From the NCBI GenBank assembly GCA_933228675.1, contig OW121741.1:117898069-117962068 (forward strand): DNA of 64,000 nucleotides. Reading direction: 5' to 3'. Positions within the stretch are counted from its first letter, which is position 1. Each line of letters starts with the position of its first letter. A model generated the notes under the pieces. The model was given only the letters and a program-made list of their open reading frames with translations. It was not told the DNA's origin and searched no databases. Origin of the DNA: Stomorhina lunata. Lineage: Eukaryota > Arthropoda > Insecta > Diptera > Rhiniidae. This document shows, in pieces, positions 22,255-35,140 of this stretch. Position numbers and translations under genes: made by a program.

Positions 22255-23702
22255 AAAATTTATTATTGACTATTAACAAATTTTTCGAAAATTGAAAATT
22301 TATAGGAAATTTTTTGAAAATTGACTATTTAAAGAAAACTTTTCAAAAATTTACTATTTATAGGAAATTCTTTGAAAATTGACTATTTAAAGGTAATTTT
22401 TCGAAAATTTACTATTTATAAGAAATTTTTCAAAAATTGACTATTTATAGGAAATTTTTAAAAAATTTACTATTAAAAGGAAAATTTTAAAAAATTTAAT
22501 TTTTATAGAAAGTTTTTAAAAAAATACTATTTTTAGGAAATTTTTTGAAAATTGACTTTTCAAAAATTTACTATTTTTATACTAAATTTATCAAAAATGT
22601 ACTTTTTTATAGGAAATAATTTAAAAGTTTACTATTTTTATAGGAAATTTTTAAAATTTTACTTTTTTTATAGGAATTTTTCAAAAGTTTACTATATTTG
22701 TGGGAAATTTTTCAAAATTTATAATTCAAAAATTTACTAATTTTATAGGAAAATTTTCAAAAATCAACTATTTTTATAGGAAATTTTTCAAAAATTTCCT
22801 ATTTTTATAGGAAATTTTTCAAAAATTTCCTATTTTTATAGGAAATTTTTCAAAAATTTCCTATTTTTATAGGAAATTTTTCAAAAATTTCCTATTTTTA
22901 TAAGAAATTTTTCAAAAATTTCCTATTTTTATAGGAAATTTTTCAAAAATTTCCTATTTTTATAGGAAATTTTTCAAAAATTTCCTATTTTTATAGGAAA
23001 TTTTTCAAAAATTTCCTATTTTTATAGGAAATTTTTCAAAAATTTCCTATTTTTATATTAAATTTTTCAAAAATTTCCTATTTTTATAGGAAATTTTTCA
23101 AAAATTTCCTATTTTTATAGGAAATTTTTCAAAAATTTCCTATTTTTATAGGAAATTTTTCAAAAATTTCCTATTTTTATAGGAAATTTTTCAAAAATTT
23201 CCTATTTTTATAGGAAATTTTTCAAAAATTTCCTATTTTTATAGGAAAATTTTCAAAAATTTCCTATTTTTATAGGAAAATTTTCAAAAATTTCCTATTT
23301 TTATAGGAAAATTTTCAAAAATTTCCTATTTTTATAGGAAATTTTTCAAAAATTTCCTATTTTTATAGGAAATTTTTCAAAAATTTCCTATTTTTATAGG
23401 AAATTTTTCAAAAATTTCCTATTTTTATAGGAAATTTTTCAAAAATTTCCTATTTTTATAGGAAATTTTTCAAAAATTTTCTATTTTTATAGGAAATTTT
23501 TCAAAAATTAACTATTTTTATAGGAATTTTTTCAAAAACTAACTATTTTTATAGAAATTTTTTCAAAAATTAACTATTTTTATAGGAAATTTTTCAAAAA
23601 ATTTACTATTTTATAGGAAATTTTTAAAAAATTGACTGTATATAGGGCATTTTGAAAAAATTGTTTATTAATAGAAAATTTTTTAAAAATGTACTATTTA
23701 TA
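22255..23702 (-). repeat. 29-31 bp minisatellite block 4 (-), homogeneous dyad units in the centre
   Basis: The block begins with diverged 29-bp units. The centre (about 22,770-23,510) is a regular run of 31-bp units, CAAAAATTTCCTATTTTTAT plus AGGAAATTTTT, the reverse complement of the 31-bp unit of block 1. It ends in diverged units that abut the second mariner relic at 23,703. A 62-codon frame at 22,552-22,740 is repeat-derived. Confidence 0.95.
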
Positions 23703-23918
23703 GCATTAAATCCATGTGGAATGTTGAGACCACATATTCTCCAAGTCATATTCTTCAATAATGTGTCTAATTTCTGAAAACGACGAGGAATCGGCACATT
23801 CGGGTCTTTGGCAACACTCTCACATACAGCAGCTATATTTACAGCGGAAAGAGCGAAACGATGATGCACAGGTGTCGAATTCCAGTCCTATACTTTTGAA
23901 ACCACGAAATTAATAAGC
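23703..23918 (-). pseudogene. Mariner-type transposase relic, deleted copy (M2)
   Basis: The minus strand gives MHHRFALSAVNIAAVCESVA, then KDPNVPIPRRFQKLD, the helix-turn-helix part of the same mariner-like transposase as copy M1. In the neighbouring frame it gives RHIIEEYDLENMW. The N-terminal part joins the DLENMW segment at the same point as in M1, so both descend from one internally deleted element. Homology stops at 23,703, where the minisatellite begins. Nothing functional remains. Confidence 0.8.
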
Positions 23919-25262
23919 CGATATTGTCAAAATTTACTATTTTGTATGGCCTGATTTGATCGACTATAACATTTTTTCACTTTTTTTCCATAATTTTGGT
24001 AAAGCTGAATCATTGCGTTTCAATACTTTAAGCTATTTTAGTTATATATTTTAAGAAATTCAAAGAATTAAAGCAAATACATACTCATAAAATTTCAAAA
24101 TTGTTGTTTTAACCCTTAAACTTAAGAAAAGAAAAGAATTAGCTGTTCTGTTATGCATTTTCATAGCTTTTATGGTTAATAGGATTGTTATCATGCTATT
24201 AGCTACTGGTAGCGTAACTCTTACTATAGGCCAACTTCTGTCATGACTTAGTGCTGAAGGGTTAAATAAAATAATTTGTATGAATAAATGCTTTTAATCC
24301 ACTTTTAAGTCCACGATATATTGAAATAATAACCGAATCCTTATACATACATGTAGCATGAGCCATTCCGTTGAATTGAAAATAAACTGTATATCACAAC
24401 AAAAGTTGAAAAAATCTATTGAATATAAGTTGAAAAGAATTTTTCTCACAATATATATTTTTTCCATACATGAAACTTGAATAATGTAAAACAACAACAA
24501 GCAGCAGCATTTAACGGAAACTATTAAAATTCCTTTTCATACTTTTTTGTTTTTTTTATTTTTTTTCGCTTAAGTTTATTGGCAAAACAAAAAAATAGCA
24601 TAAAAATAAAAGAAAGAAAAATTGGAAAAAATCCTTCAGCAAAAAACTTTGTATGCAGTTTTGAAAAACAGAAAAATAAAAAAAACTTGTTTCTATATAG
24701 ATCAAGATTTCTTTGCTTCTGTAAGACTACAACTACAGCAACAACTTTGCTATGACCTAATTTATTTTCATAAAAGGATGAGGAGAAGAAATCAACTTAA
24801 ATAAATTTATATCCTTCTTCATACTTCTCTTTTATGATGAGACTCACCAGAATAAGAGTATTTGTACAAAAATTTTACATACATTTCATATCTTCCACAT
24901 TTTGTTGCAAGTTTGCAGGAAAAATTCATAAACTGAAGCCTCAACACAGAAAAACGAAAAAAAACATCACATGATTCATGGAAAGTGACAATAAATGCAA
25001 ATAACTTGAGACAAGTCTATTAAAAATTAAGCTTAAAGAACAGATAAATTACAAAAATAAAAAAAAAATTATGCTTGAAAATTGATGTCAAATAGCCACT
25101 TTTATTGCTGGGTTTTTGTGGTTGTTGTTAGTAAAGAGTCGTTAACAATTACGCTATTGTCAGCTGAATTCTTTTGTATATTTTATCGGTTCCACTTTTT
25201 GCTAAGAGCAAATACTCATGTACTCGATTTTTAAAATATAAAAAATATTTTATAAAATATTT
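23919..25262. other. Unique AT-rich sequence, no supported gene
   Basis: About 1.3 kb. Frames at 24,294-24,500 (-) and 24,622-24,804 (+, with a QLQQQL stretch) lack motifs and splice context. There are A-runs and T-runs near 24,545 and 25,060. I see no tRNA or other RNA gene. Confidence 0.5.
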
Positions 25263-28200
25263 GACTATGACTAGACTATGACTAGACTATGACTAGACTA
25301 TGACTAGACTATGACTAGACTATGACTAGACTATGACTAGACTATGACTAGACTATGACTAGACTATGACTAGACTATGACTAGACTATGACTAGACTAT
25401 GACTAGACTATGACTAGACTATGACTAGACTATGACTAGACTATGACTAGACTATGACTAGACTATGACTAGACTATGACTAGACTATGACTAGACTATG
25501 ACTAGACTATGACTAGACTATGACTAGACTATGACTAGACTATGACTAGACTATGACTAGACTATGACTAGACTATGACTAGACTATGACTAGACTATGA
25601 CTAGACTATGACTAGACTATGACTAGACTATGACTAGACTATGACTAGACTATGACTAGACTATGACTAGACTATGACTAGACTATGACTAGACTATGAC
25701 TAGACTATGACTAGACTATGACTAGACTATGACTAGACTATGACTAGACTATGACTAGACTATGACTAGACTATGACTAGACTATGACTAGACTATGACT
25801 AGACTATGACTAGACTATGACTAGACTATGACTAGACTATGACTAGACTATGACTAGACTATGACTAGACTATGACTAGACTATGACTAGACTATGACTA
25901 GACTATGACTAGACTATGACTAGACTATGACTAGACTATGACTAGACTATGACTAGACTATGACTAGACTATGACTAGACTATGACTAGACTATGACTAG
26001 ACTATGACTAGACTATGACTAGACTATGACTAGACTATGACTAGACTATGACTAGACTATGACTAGACTATGACTAGACTATGACTAGACTATGACTAGA
26101 CTATGACTAGACTATGACTAGACTATGACTAGACTATGACTAGACTATGACTAGACTATGACTAGACTATGACTAGACTATGACTAGACTATGACTAGAC
26201 TATGACTAGACTATGACTAGACTATGACTAGACTATGACTAGACTATGACTAGACTATGACTAGACTATGACTAGACTATGACTAGACTATGACTAGACT
26301 ATGACTAGACTATGACTAGACTATGACTAGACTATGACTAGACTATGACTAGACTATGACTAGACTATGACTAGACTATGACTAGACTATGACTAGACTA
26401 TGACTAGACTATGACTAGACTATGACTAGACTATGACTAGACTATGACTAGACTATGACTAGACTATGACTAGACTATGACTAGACTATGACTAGACTAT
26501 GACTAGACTATGACTAGACTATGACTAGACTATGACTAGACTATGACTAGACTATGACTAGACTATGACTAGACTATGACTAGACTATGACTAGACTATG
26601 ACTAGACTATGACTAGACTATGACTAGACTATGACTAGACTATGACTAGACTATGACTAGACTATGACTAGACTATGACTAGACTATGACTAGACTATGA
26701 CTAGACTATGACTAGACTATGACTAGACTATGACTAGACTATGACTAGACTATGACTAGACTATGACTAGACTATGACTAGACTATGACTAGACTATGAC
26801 TAGACTATGACTAGACTATGACTAGACTATGACTAGACTATGACTAGACTATGACTAGACTATGACTAGACTATGACTAGACTATGACTAGACTATGACT
26901 AGACTATGACTAGACTATGACTAGACTATGACTAGACTATGACTAGACTATGACTAGACTATGACTAGACTATGACTAGACTATGACTAGACTATGACTA
27001 GACTATGACTAGACTATGACTAGACTATGACTAGACTATGACTAGACTATGACTAGACTATGACTAGACTATGACTAGACTATGACTAGACTATGACTAG
27101 ACTATGACTAGACTATGACTAGACTATGACTAGACTATGACTAGACTATGACTAGACTATGACTAGACTATGACTAGACTATGACTAGACTATGACTAGA
27201 CTATGACTAGACTATGACTAGACTATGACTAGACTATGACTAGACTATGACTAGACTATGACTAGACTATGACTAGACTATGACTAGACTATGACTAGAC
27301 TATGACTAGACTATGACTAGACTATGACTAGACTATGACTAGACTATGACTAGACTATGACTAGACTATGACTAGACTATGACTAGACTATGACTAGACT
27401 ATGACTAGACTATGACTAGACTATGACTAGACTATGACTAGACTATGACTAGACTATGACTAGACTATGACTAGACTATGACTAGACTATGACTAGACTA
27501 TGACTAGACTATGACTAGACTATGACTAGACTATGACTAGACTATGACTAGACTATGACTAGACTATGACTAGACTATGACTAGACTATGACTAGACTAT
27601 GACTAGACTATGACTAGACTATGACTAGACTATGACTAGACTATGACTAGACTATGACTAGACTATGACTAGACTATGACTAGACTATGACTAGACTATG
27701 ACTAGACTATGACTAGACTATGACTAGACTATGACTAGACTATGACTAGACTATGACTAGACTATGACTAGACTATGACTAGACTATGACTAGACTATGA
27801 CTAGACTATGACTAGACTATGACTAGACTATGACTAGACTATGACTAGACTATGACTAGACTATGACTAGACTATGACTAGACTATGACTAGACTATGAC
27901 TAGACTATGACTAGACTATGACTAGACTATGACTAGACTATGACTAGACTATGACTAGACTATGACTAGACTATGACTAGACTATGACTAGACTATGACT
28001 AGACTATGACTAGACTATGACTAGACTATGACTAGACTATGACTAGACTATGACTAGACTATGACTAGACTATGACTAGACTATGACTAGACTATGACTA
28101 GACTATGACTAGACTATGACTAGACTATGACTAGACTATGACTAGACTATGACTAGACTATGACTAGACTATGACTAGACTATGACTAGACTATGACTAG

Positions 28201-30029
28201 ACTATGACTAGACTATGACTAGACTATGACTAGACTATGACTAGACTATGACTAGACTATGACTAGACTATGACTAGACTATGACTAGACTATGACTAGA
28301 CTATGACTAGACTATGACTAGACTATGACTAGACTATGACTAGACTATGACTAGACTATGACTAGACTATGACTAGACTATGACTAGACTATGACTAGAC
28401 TATGACTAGACTATGACTAGACTATGACTAGACTATGACTAGACTATGACTAGACTATGACTAGACTATGACTAGACTATGACTAGACTATGACTAGACT
28501 ATGACTAGACTATGACTAGACTATGACTAGACTATGACTAGACTATGACTAGACTATGACTAGACTATGACTAGACTATGACTAGACTATGACTAGACTA
28601 TGACTAGACTATGACTAGACTATGACTAGACTATGACTAGACTATGACTAGACTATGACTAGACTATGACTAGACTATGACTAGACTATGACTAGACTAT
28701 GACTAGACTATGACTAGACTATGACTAGACTATGACTAGACTATGACTAGACTATGACTAGACTATGACTAGACTATGACTAGACTATGACTAGACTATG
28801 ACTAGACTATGACTAGACTATGACTAGACTATGACTAGACTATGACTAGACTATGACTAGACTATGACTAGACTATGACTAGACTATGACTAGACTATGA
28901 CTAGACTATGACTAGACTATGACTAGACTATGACTAGACTATGACTAGACTATGACTAGACTATGACTAGACTATGACTAGACTATGACTAGACTATGAC
29001 TAGACTATGACTAGACTATGACTAGACTATGACTAGACTATGACTAGACTATGACTAGACTATGACTAGACTATGACTAGACTATGACTAGACTATGACT
29101 AGACTATGACTAGACTATGACTAGACTATGACTAGACTATGACTAGACTATGACTAGACTATGACTAGACTATGACTAGACTATGACTAGACTATGACTA
29201 GACTATGACTAGACTATGACTAGACTATGACTAGACTATGACTAGACTATGACTAGACTATGACTAGACTATGACTAGACTATGACTAGACTATGACTAG
29301 ACTATGACTAGACTATGACTAGACTATGACTAGACTATGACTAGACTATGACTAGACTATGACTAGACTATGACTAGACTATGACTAGACTATGACTAGA
29401 CTATGACTAGACTATGACTAGACTATGACTAGACTATGACTAGACTATGACTAGACTATGACTAGACTATGACTAGACTATGACTAGACTATGACTAGAC
29501 TATGACTAGACTATGACTAGACTATGACTAGACTATGACTAGACTATGACTAGACTATGACTAGACTATGACTAGACTATGACTAGACTATGACTAGACT
29601 ATGACTAGACTATGACTAGACTATGACTAGACTATGACTAGACTATGACTAGACTATGACTAGACTATGACTAGACTATGACTAGACTATGACTAGACTA
29701 GACTAACTATGACTAGACTATGACTAGACTATGACTAGACTATGACTAGACTATGACTAGACTATGACTAGACTATGACTAGACTATGACTAGACTATGA
29801 CTAGACTATGACTAGACTATGACTAGACTATGACTAGACTATGACTAGACTATGACTAGACTATGACTAGACTATGACTAGACTATGACTAGACTATGAC
29901 TAGACTATGACTAGACTATGACTAGACTATGACTAGACTATGACTAGACTATGACTAGACTATGACTAGACTATGACTAGACTATGACTAGACTATGACT
30001 AGACTATGACTAGACTATGACTAGACTAT
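25263..30029 (+). repeat. 11-bp satellite, array C (ACTATGACTAG)n
   Basis: About 433 near-perfect copies of the 11-mer ACTATGACTAG. The only irregular spot I found is near 29,695-29,712 (GACTAGACTAGACTAACTAT). It starts sharply after AAAATATTT and runs into the assembly gap, so its true length is unknown. The unit differs from array A (AACAGAACTAG) but has the same length and the same ACTAG end. Confidence 0.98.
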
Positions 30030-30229
30030 NNNNNNNNNNNNNNNNNNNNNNNNNNNNNNNNNNNNNNNNNNNNNNNNNNNNNNNNNNNNNNNNNNNNNNN
30101 NNNNNNNNNNNNNNNNNNNNNNNNNNNNNNNNNNNNNNNNNNNNNNNNNNNNNNNNNNNNNNNNNNNNNNNNNNNNNNNNNNNNNNNNNNNNNNNNNNNN
30201 NNNNNNNNNNNNNNNNNNNNNNNNNNNNN
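30030..30229. other. Assembly gap, 200 N
   Basis: Exactly 200 unknown bases, a conventional placeholder rather than a measured size. To the left is array C and to the right a different minisatellite, so the true junction is missing. Translated frames crossing it are meaningless. Confidence 1.
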
Positions 30230-31460
30230 TAGTCAATTTTCGAAAAAATTTCCTATAAAAGTAATCAATTTTCGAAAAATTTCCTATAAAAATAGTCAAT
30301 TTTCGAAAAATTTCCTATAAAAATAGCCAATTTCGAAAACTTTCCTATTAAAATAGTCAATTTTCGAAAAATTTCCTATAAAAAAAATCAAATTTCGAAA
30401 AATTTCCTATAAAAATAGTAAATTTTCGAAAAATTTCCTCTCAAAATAGTCAATTTTCAAAAAATTTCCTAAAAAAATAGTCAATTTTTGAAAAATTTCC
30501 TATAAAAATAGTCAATTTTCGAAAAATTTCCTATAAAAGTAGTCAATTTTCGAAAAATTTCTTATAAAAATTGTCAATTTTCGTAAAATTTCCCTTAAAA
30601 ATAGTCAATTCCTATTAAAATAGTCAATTTCCTATAACAATAGTTAACTTTCGAAAAATTTTCCTATAAAAAGAGTCAATTTTCAAAAAATTTCCTATAA
30701 AAATAGTCAATTTTCGAAAAATTTCCTATAAAAATTTCCTATGAATAGTCAATTTTCGAAAAATTTCCTATAAATAGTCAATTGTGGAAAAATTTCCTAT
30801 AAAATAGTCAATTTTTTAAAAATTTCCTATAAATAGTAAATTTTCGAAAAAATTTCCTATAAATAGTCAATTTTTGAACAATTTCTTTAACTGGCAATTT
30901 TCCAAAAATTTCTTATAAATAGTAAATTTTCAAAAAATTTCCTATAAATAGCAATTTTCGAAAATTTTTTTCACTCAAAAAATTTCCTATAGACACTCAA
31001 TTTCTCAAAAATTTTTTCAATTTCCGAAAAGTTTCCTATAAATAGTCAATTTTCGAAAAAAATTTTTATAAATAGTCAATTTTTGAAAAATTTCCTATAA
31101 ATTGTCAATTTTTGAAAAATTTCCTATAAATTGTCAATTTTCGAAAAAATTTCCTATAAATAGTCAATTTTCGAAAAATTTTCTATAGAAAGTAAATTAT
31201 CGAAAAAATTCCTATAGATAGTCAATTTTCGAAAAATTCCATTTTGCAAAAATTTTATTTTTCAAAAATAGACAATTTATACGAAAGTTGCCTATTGTTG
31301 AAAAATTTTTTATAAAAATAAATTTTCGAGAAATTTCCTATAAATAGTCAATTTCAAAAAAATTTCCTATAAAAATAGTCAATTTTCGAAAAATTTCCTA
31401 TAAATATTCAATCTTCCAAAAATTTCCTATAAATAGTCCACTTGCCGAAAAATTTCTTTA
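30230..31460 (+). repeat. 29-31 bp minisatellite block 5 (+), diverged
   Basis: Units of 29-31 bp with AATAGTCAATTTTCG and AAAAATTTCCTATAAA in the same orientation as block 1. Frequent substitutions and short deletions suggest an old block. Its left end is lost in the gap. Confidence 0.92.
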
Positions 31461-31743
31461 AGAAACGCGACGAAGGGTAAGGCTTGACGGCTTATAAAAC
31501 TGTATGGTCTTTTTTTTTTTTGTTGTGTTTCATAGTGTTATTACAAGGTCGAACAACTACATAGATTGAAACTTGTAAAAATAGGGAATCCGGATATATT
31601 ATAAAAAATATTTGGATTCTCATGTTTTCAAAATTTTGATAGCACAATATCTTTGTGAATATGGGGCAAAATTATCTATAAATTTTAAAGCTATCATTTT
31701 ACCAATCAAATTATTTTCCCACATTTCTAATCAAAGACACAGG

Positions 31744-31775
<32 letters not shown>

Positions 31776-32690
31776 GTTGCTTTCAACTATTTTATCTAAT
31801 ATATCAATTTCAAATTAATTGCAAAATAAATTGCAAAAAAAAAAAATATGAAAATCCCATTTATAAATAAATAAGTACATGAATTAGTTTAAACAAAAAC
31901 TCCCTCTCCACCTGCAAAAAAAAAGTAAAACTAATAATCAAACTCATAAATTATATAACAAAATTTCAATTTTCAGAATTTTTAATGACTCCAATACAAG
32001 ATCACCATGGAGAAGTTTAGGATTAGGATTACAATTTCTATGAATTCACGGGGAAGCAACAATGACGACGACTACGACATCAACCCAAACCACATTTATC
32101 AGCAATAATTCATAAATTTATTTATTGGCCAAAGACCAGAGAAAATAATTAATAAATAAAATTTGAAATATAAAATAACAATAACAATAGATCATACAAA
32201 TACGAATTTAAAATTGAAAATTCGTACAAAAATATGTAGTTTTGAATAAATGAAATTGAATTCAAGACCAGCCAAAAGAGGCTAAACCTTCTACACTTCA
32301 ACAATTTATCGAAATTTGGCGAGAAAAATTTTGAATAGTAATTCCAATGATTATGATGTTGTTGTTATTGCTGTTGGCTATGGATAATTATTAATTATTT
32401 TTAAAATAACTACATGTCTCATTTTACCAAAAACTCCAAATTATTATAACTCTCTGGTGTATGAAATTTTGAAGGGTAATAAGTAAAAACGTCTAAACAT
32501 TTTGAATGTTGAAATTACTGGGTCCCCTTTCATAGAATTGCATGATAATCATAAAAACATTTTAGAGGTAGGGGAGATAAATTGTTAAAAACTGTTCGCT
32601 GACCACTATAATAAATTAAAAACAAATTCAACATGAATATTATTAATAAGCTCAAAAGTTGAATGAACCAAAGCAGAGGTACCCAAACTG
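31461..32690. other. Unique sequence with a long poly-T tract
   Basis: About 1.2 kb of non-satellite DNA. It contains a T-run of nearly 30 at about 31,748-31,776 and a locally GC-richer patch near 31,977-32,110, listed separately. The 68-codon frame at 31,612-31,818 spans the T-run and is not a gene. Confidence 0.5.
32007..32108 (+). CDS. Possible 33-residue small ORF
   Basis: ATG in a strong context (TCACCATGG), then MEKFRIRITISMNSRG, then SNNDDDYDINPNHIYQQ and a stop. The stretch is GC-richer than its surroundings, and 30 nt upstream is an acceptor-like CAATTTTCAG (to 31,976). No donor is obvious downstream, and I know no matching family. It could be an alternative first or last exon, a short coding RNA or chance. 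If spliced to the exon at 19,341 in phase 0 it would stop after two codons, so it is not a simple continuation. Confidence 0.2.
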   Translation: MEKFRIRITISMNSRGSNNDDDYDINPNHIYQQ

Positions 32691-33438
32691 TTTGCTATTT
32701 TTAGAGAAATTTTCAAAGTTTTTTTATATTTTTATATTTCACTTTTTATATTTTATATTCGTAGGAATATTTGTAAATTTTCACTATTTATAGGAAATTA
32801 TGTTAAATTTCAGTATTTATAGCGAAAGTTGTTGTATTGCACTAATTATAGGAAAATTGGTTAAATTTTACTTTTTATAGAAAAACTGGTCAAATTTTAC
32901 TATTTATAGGCAAATTTGATCAATTTTCCTATAAACTAGAATAAGTTTCACTATTTATAGGAAAATTTACTTTTTATAGGGATATTGTTACATTTCACTC
33001 TTTATAGGAAAATTGGTAAAATTTCATTATTTTTATGACTAAAATTTGTTTATAAAAAAATTTTTATAAGTAAAAGTTTCTATCGAAAAACTTGTATAAT
33101 TAAAAATTTTTCTTATAAAAATTTTTATGACCAAAATTTCTATAGACAAATTTGCATGACTTAGAATTTTATTTAGACAAACTTGTATGACATAAAATTC
33201 TGTGTAGAAAAATTTTTATGACAAAAAATTTTCTGTAGAAAAATTTTTATGATAACAAATTTTTATAGAAAAATTTTAACGACGAAACATTTCTATAGAA
33301 AAATTTTTATGACGAAACATTTTCTATAGAAAAAACCATTTTCTTTAACGAAACATTTACTATAGAAAAATTATTAGAGATGAAAAATTTTCTATAAAAA
33401 AAAATTTTAAGACAAAAAATTTTCTAAAGAAAAATTTT
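32691..33438. repeat. Decayed minisatellite mixture
   Basis: To about 33,010 there are diverged minus-type units (CACTATTTATAGGAAAATT). After that comes a second family with TATAGAAAAATTTTTATGAC and AAAAATTTTC. The change of family is abrupt. No gene. Confidence 0.8.
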
Positions 33439-33660
33439 TAATTAAAAAGTTTTACAGTAGTGTATTGCACTAAGATCCCAATTTATTTAAATTATTTATT
33501 ATTTTAATAAATAGTTTTTTGATAAAACCAAAAAATGTTGGTGGGGAAACCTTTCCTCGACGCGTTTCGATGGTTGGTTAGACCATCTCATCAGGAGGAT
33601 TATCCCTAATTCTAGACAGAGCGAAAACCTCACATTATGTATAATTTGAGGGACTGAATA
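33439..33660 (-). mobile_element. Fragment of a hammerhead-bearing, Penelope-like retroelement
   Basis: A non-satellite island inside decayed minisatellite. On the minus strand it carries a full hammerhead motif, then CCCCACCAACATTTTTTGG and TTTTATCAAAAAACT, then the 38-bp block also found at 9,286. Sequence around the ribozyme is repeated in decayed form at 38.37 kb. Hammerheads of this short-stem type are known from Penelope-like retroelements and other eukaryotic retroelements. No reverse transcriptase or GIY-YIG remnant is visible here, so the family assignment is inference. Confidence 0.55.
33554..33599 (-). ncRNA. Hammerhead ribozyme motif (type I, minimal stem III)
   Basis: Read on the minus strand in order: stem I strand UCCUC (33,599-33,595); core CUGAUGA (33,594-33,588); stem II GAUGGU, loop CUAACCA, ACCAUC (33,587-33,569), six perfect pairs; core GAAA (33,568-33,565); CGCG; then the UC of the GUC cleavage triplet, with the cut expected after 33,559; stem I return strand GAGGA (33,558-33,554), five perfect pairs. 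All invariant core bases are present. Stem III is minimal, but ACGCGU is self-complementary, so two molecules could form a six-pair stem III, as in known dimeric hammerheads. All helices were checked base by base. Confidence 0.85.
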
Positions 33661-35140
33661 ATACGAATTATTATTATTGTGTCCAACAAAATCAACATAA
33701 AGCGAAGATTATCATCCGAACAGAAACACACAAACATTTTTCCGTTTTATCTATTCTTTATTAAGACGAAAAATATAAAAAAAAAACAAATTTTAAGACG
33801 AAAAATATTTTTAAAAACATTTTTTAAGACGAAAAATTTTCAATACAAACACTTTTTTTAAGAAAATTTTTTTTTAGACAAAACATTTTGTATAGAAAAA
33901 TTACTAAAAGCAAAAGAATTTTCTGAGGACGAAAAAATGGCTATAGAAACATTTTTTAAGACGATAAATTTTTATTTGAAAAATATTTTGAAACGAAAAA
34001 TTTTCTGTAGAAAATTATTTTTAGACGAAAAATTTTTTAAAATATTCTATAGAAACAGATTCTATAATGAAAAAATTTTCTATGGAAAAATTTTATGAGA
34101 CAAAAAAATTTTCTATAGAAACATTTTTTGAGAGAAAAAATATTCTATAGAAAAATTTTCTATAGAAAAATTTGCTATATAAAAATTTTTGAAGACTTTG
34201 AATTTTTTTAAAACAAAAATTTTTTAGAGATAAATAGAAAACTTTTGGAGCACAAAAATTCTATATAGGAAATTTATTAAATACAAAGAGTTATCTATAA
34301 AAACGAAAAACCTTCTATAGAAAAATTTTTTAAGACGAAAAATTTTTGAAAGAAAAATTTTGTAAGTCGAAAAATTTTAGTAGAAAAATTTTTTAAAACG
34401 AAATATTTTCTATAGAGAAATTATTAAAGACTAAGAATTTCTTAAAAACGAAATATTTTCTAAAGAAGAATTTTTTAAAACAAATTGTTTTCTATAGAAA
34501 CAGTTTTTGAGACTAAAGATTTTCTATTAGAAAATTTTTTAATATGAAAAATATTGTTAATAAAAATTTATATGACTAAATAAAAAAAAATATTTGTTAT
34601 TAAAATTTTTATGACAAAAAATTTTCTTTCATGATTAAACATTTTTTAAAAAATTTCTACAGGAAACTTTTAAAGACTAGAAATTTTCTATAGATACATT
34701 TTTTAAGACCAAAAAGTTTTCAATAAATTTTTTAAAGACCAAAAATTTTTATATAAAAATTTTTAAAGCAAAAGTTATTTACAAAAACATTTTTAGAGAC
34801 AAAATTTTTCTACAAAAAAATTTTAATGACCAAAAAAAAAATTTTATAAAATTTTTTGATGACAAAAAATTTTCTATAGAAAAATGTTAAGAAGAGAAAA
34901 TTTTCTATATTTATAAAAAATTTTAATGAAGAAAAATTTTCCTGACCAAAAATTTCTGTAAAAAAAGTTTTATGACGAAAATTTTTCTATAGAAAAACTT
35001 TTAACTACAAAATATTTTCTATAGAAAAACTTTTATGGCGACAATTTTCAAATGGAAATGCTTTTAAGACTAAAATTATTTTATAGAAAAATTTTATAAG
35101 ACAAAAAATTTTGTATAGAAAAATTTTTTAAGACAAAAAA
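33661..35140. repeat. Decayed 31-bp family (GACGAAAAATTTTCTATAG type)
   Basis: After about 80 bp of ordinary sequence, diverged units with GACAAAAAATTTTCTATAGA and AAAATTTTTTAA run to 35,140. They are the same family as the well-kept array at 39.75-41.59 kb but far more mutated. The 60-codon frame at 33,679-33,861 is low complexity. Confidence 0.8.

Noticed and set aside
30017..30299. Frames across the gap
   Set aside because: They consist almost wholly of unknown bases.
31977..32050. Second exon of the 19-kb gene
   Set aside because: An acceptor-like CAG is present, but phase-0 joining gives a stop after two codons and no donor follows.
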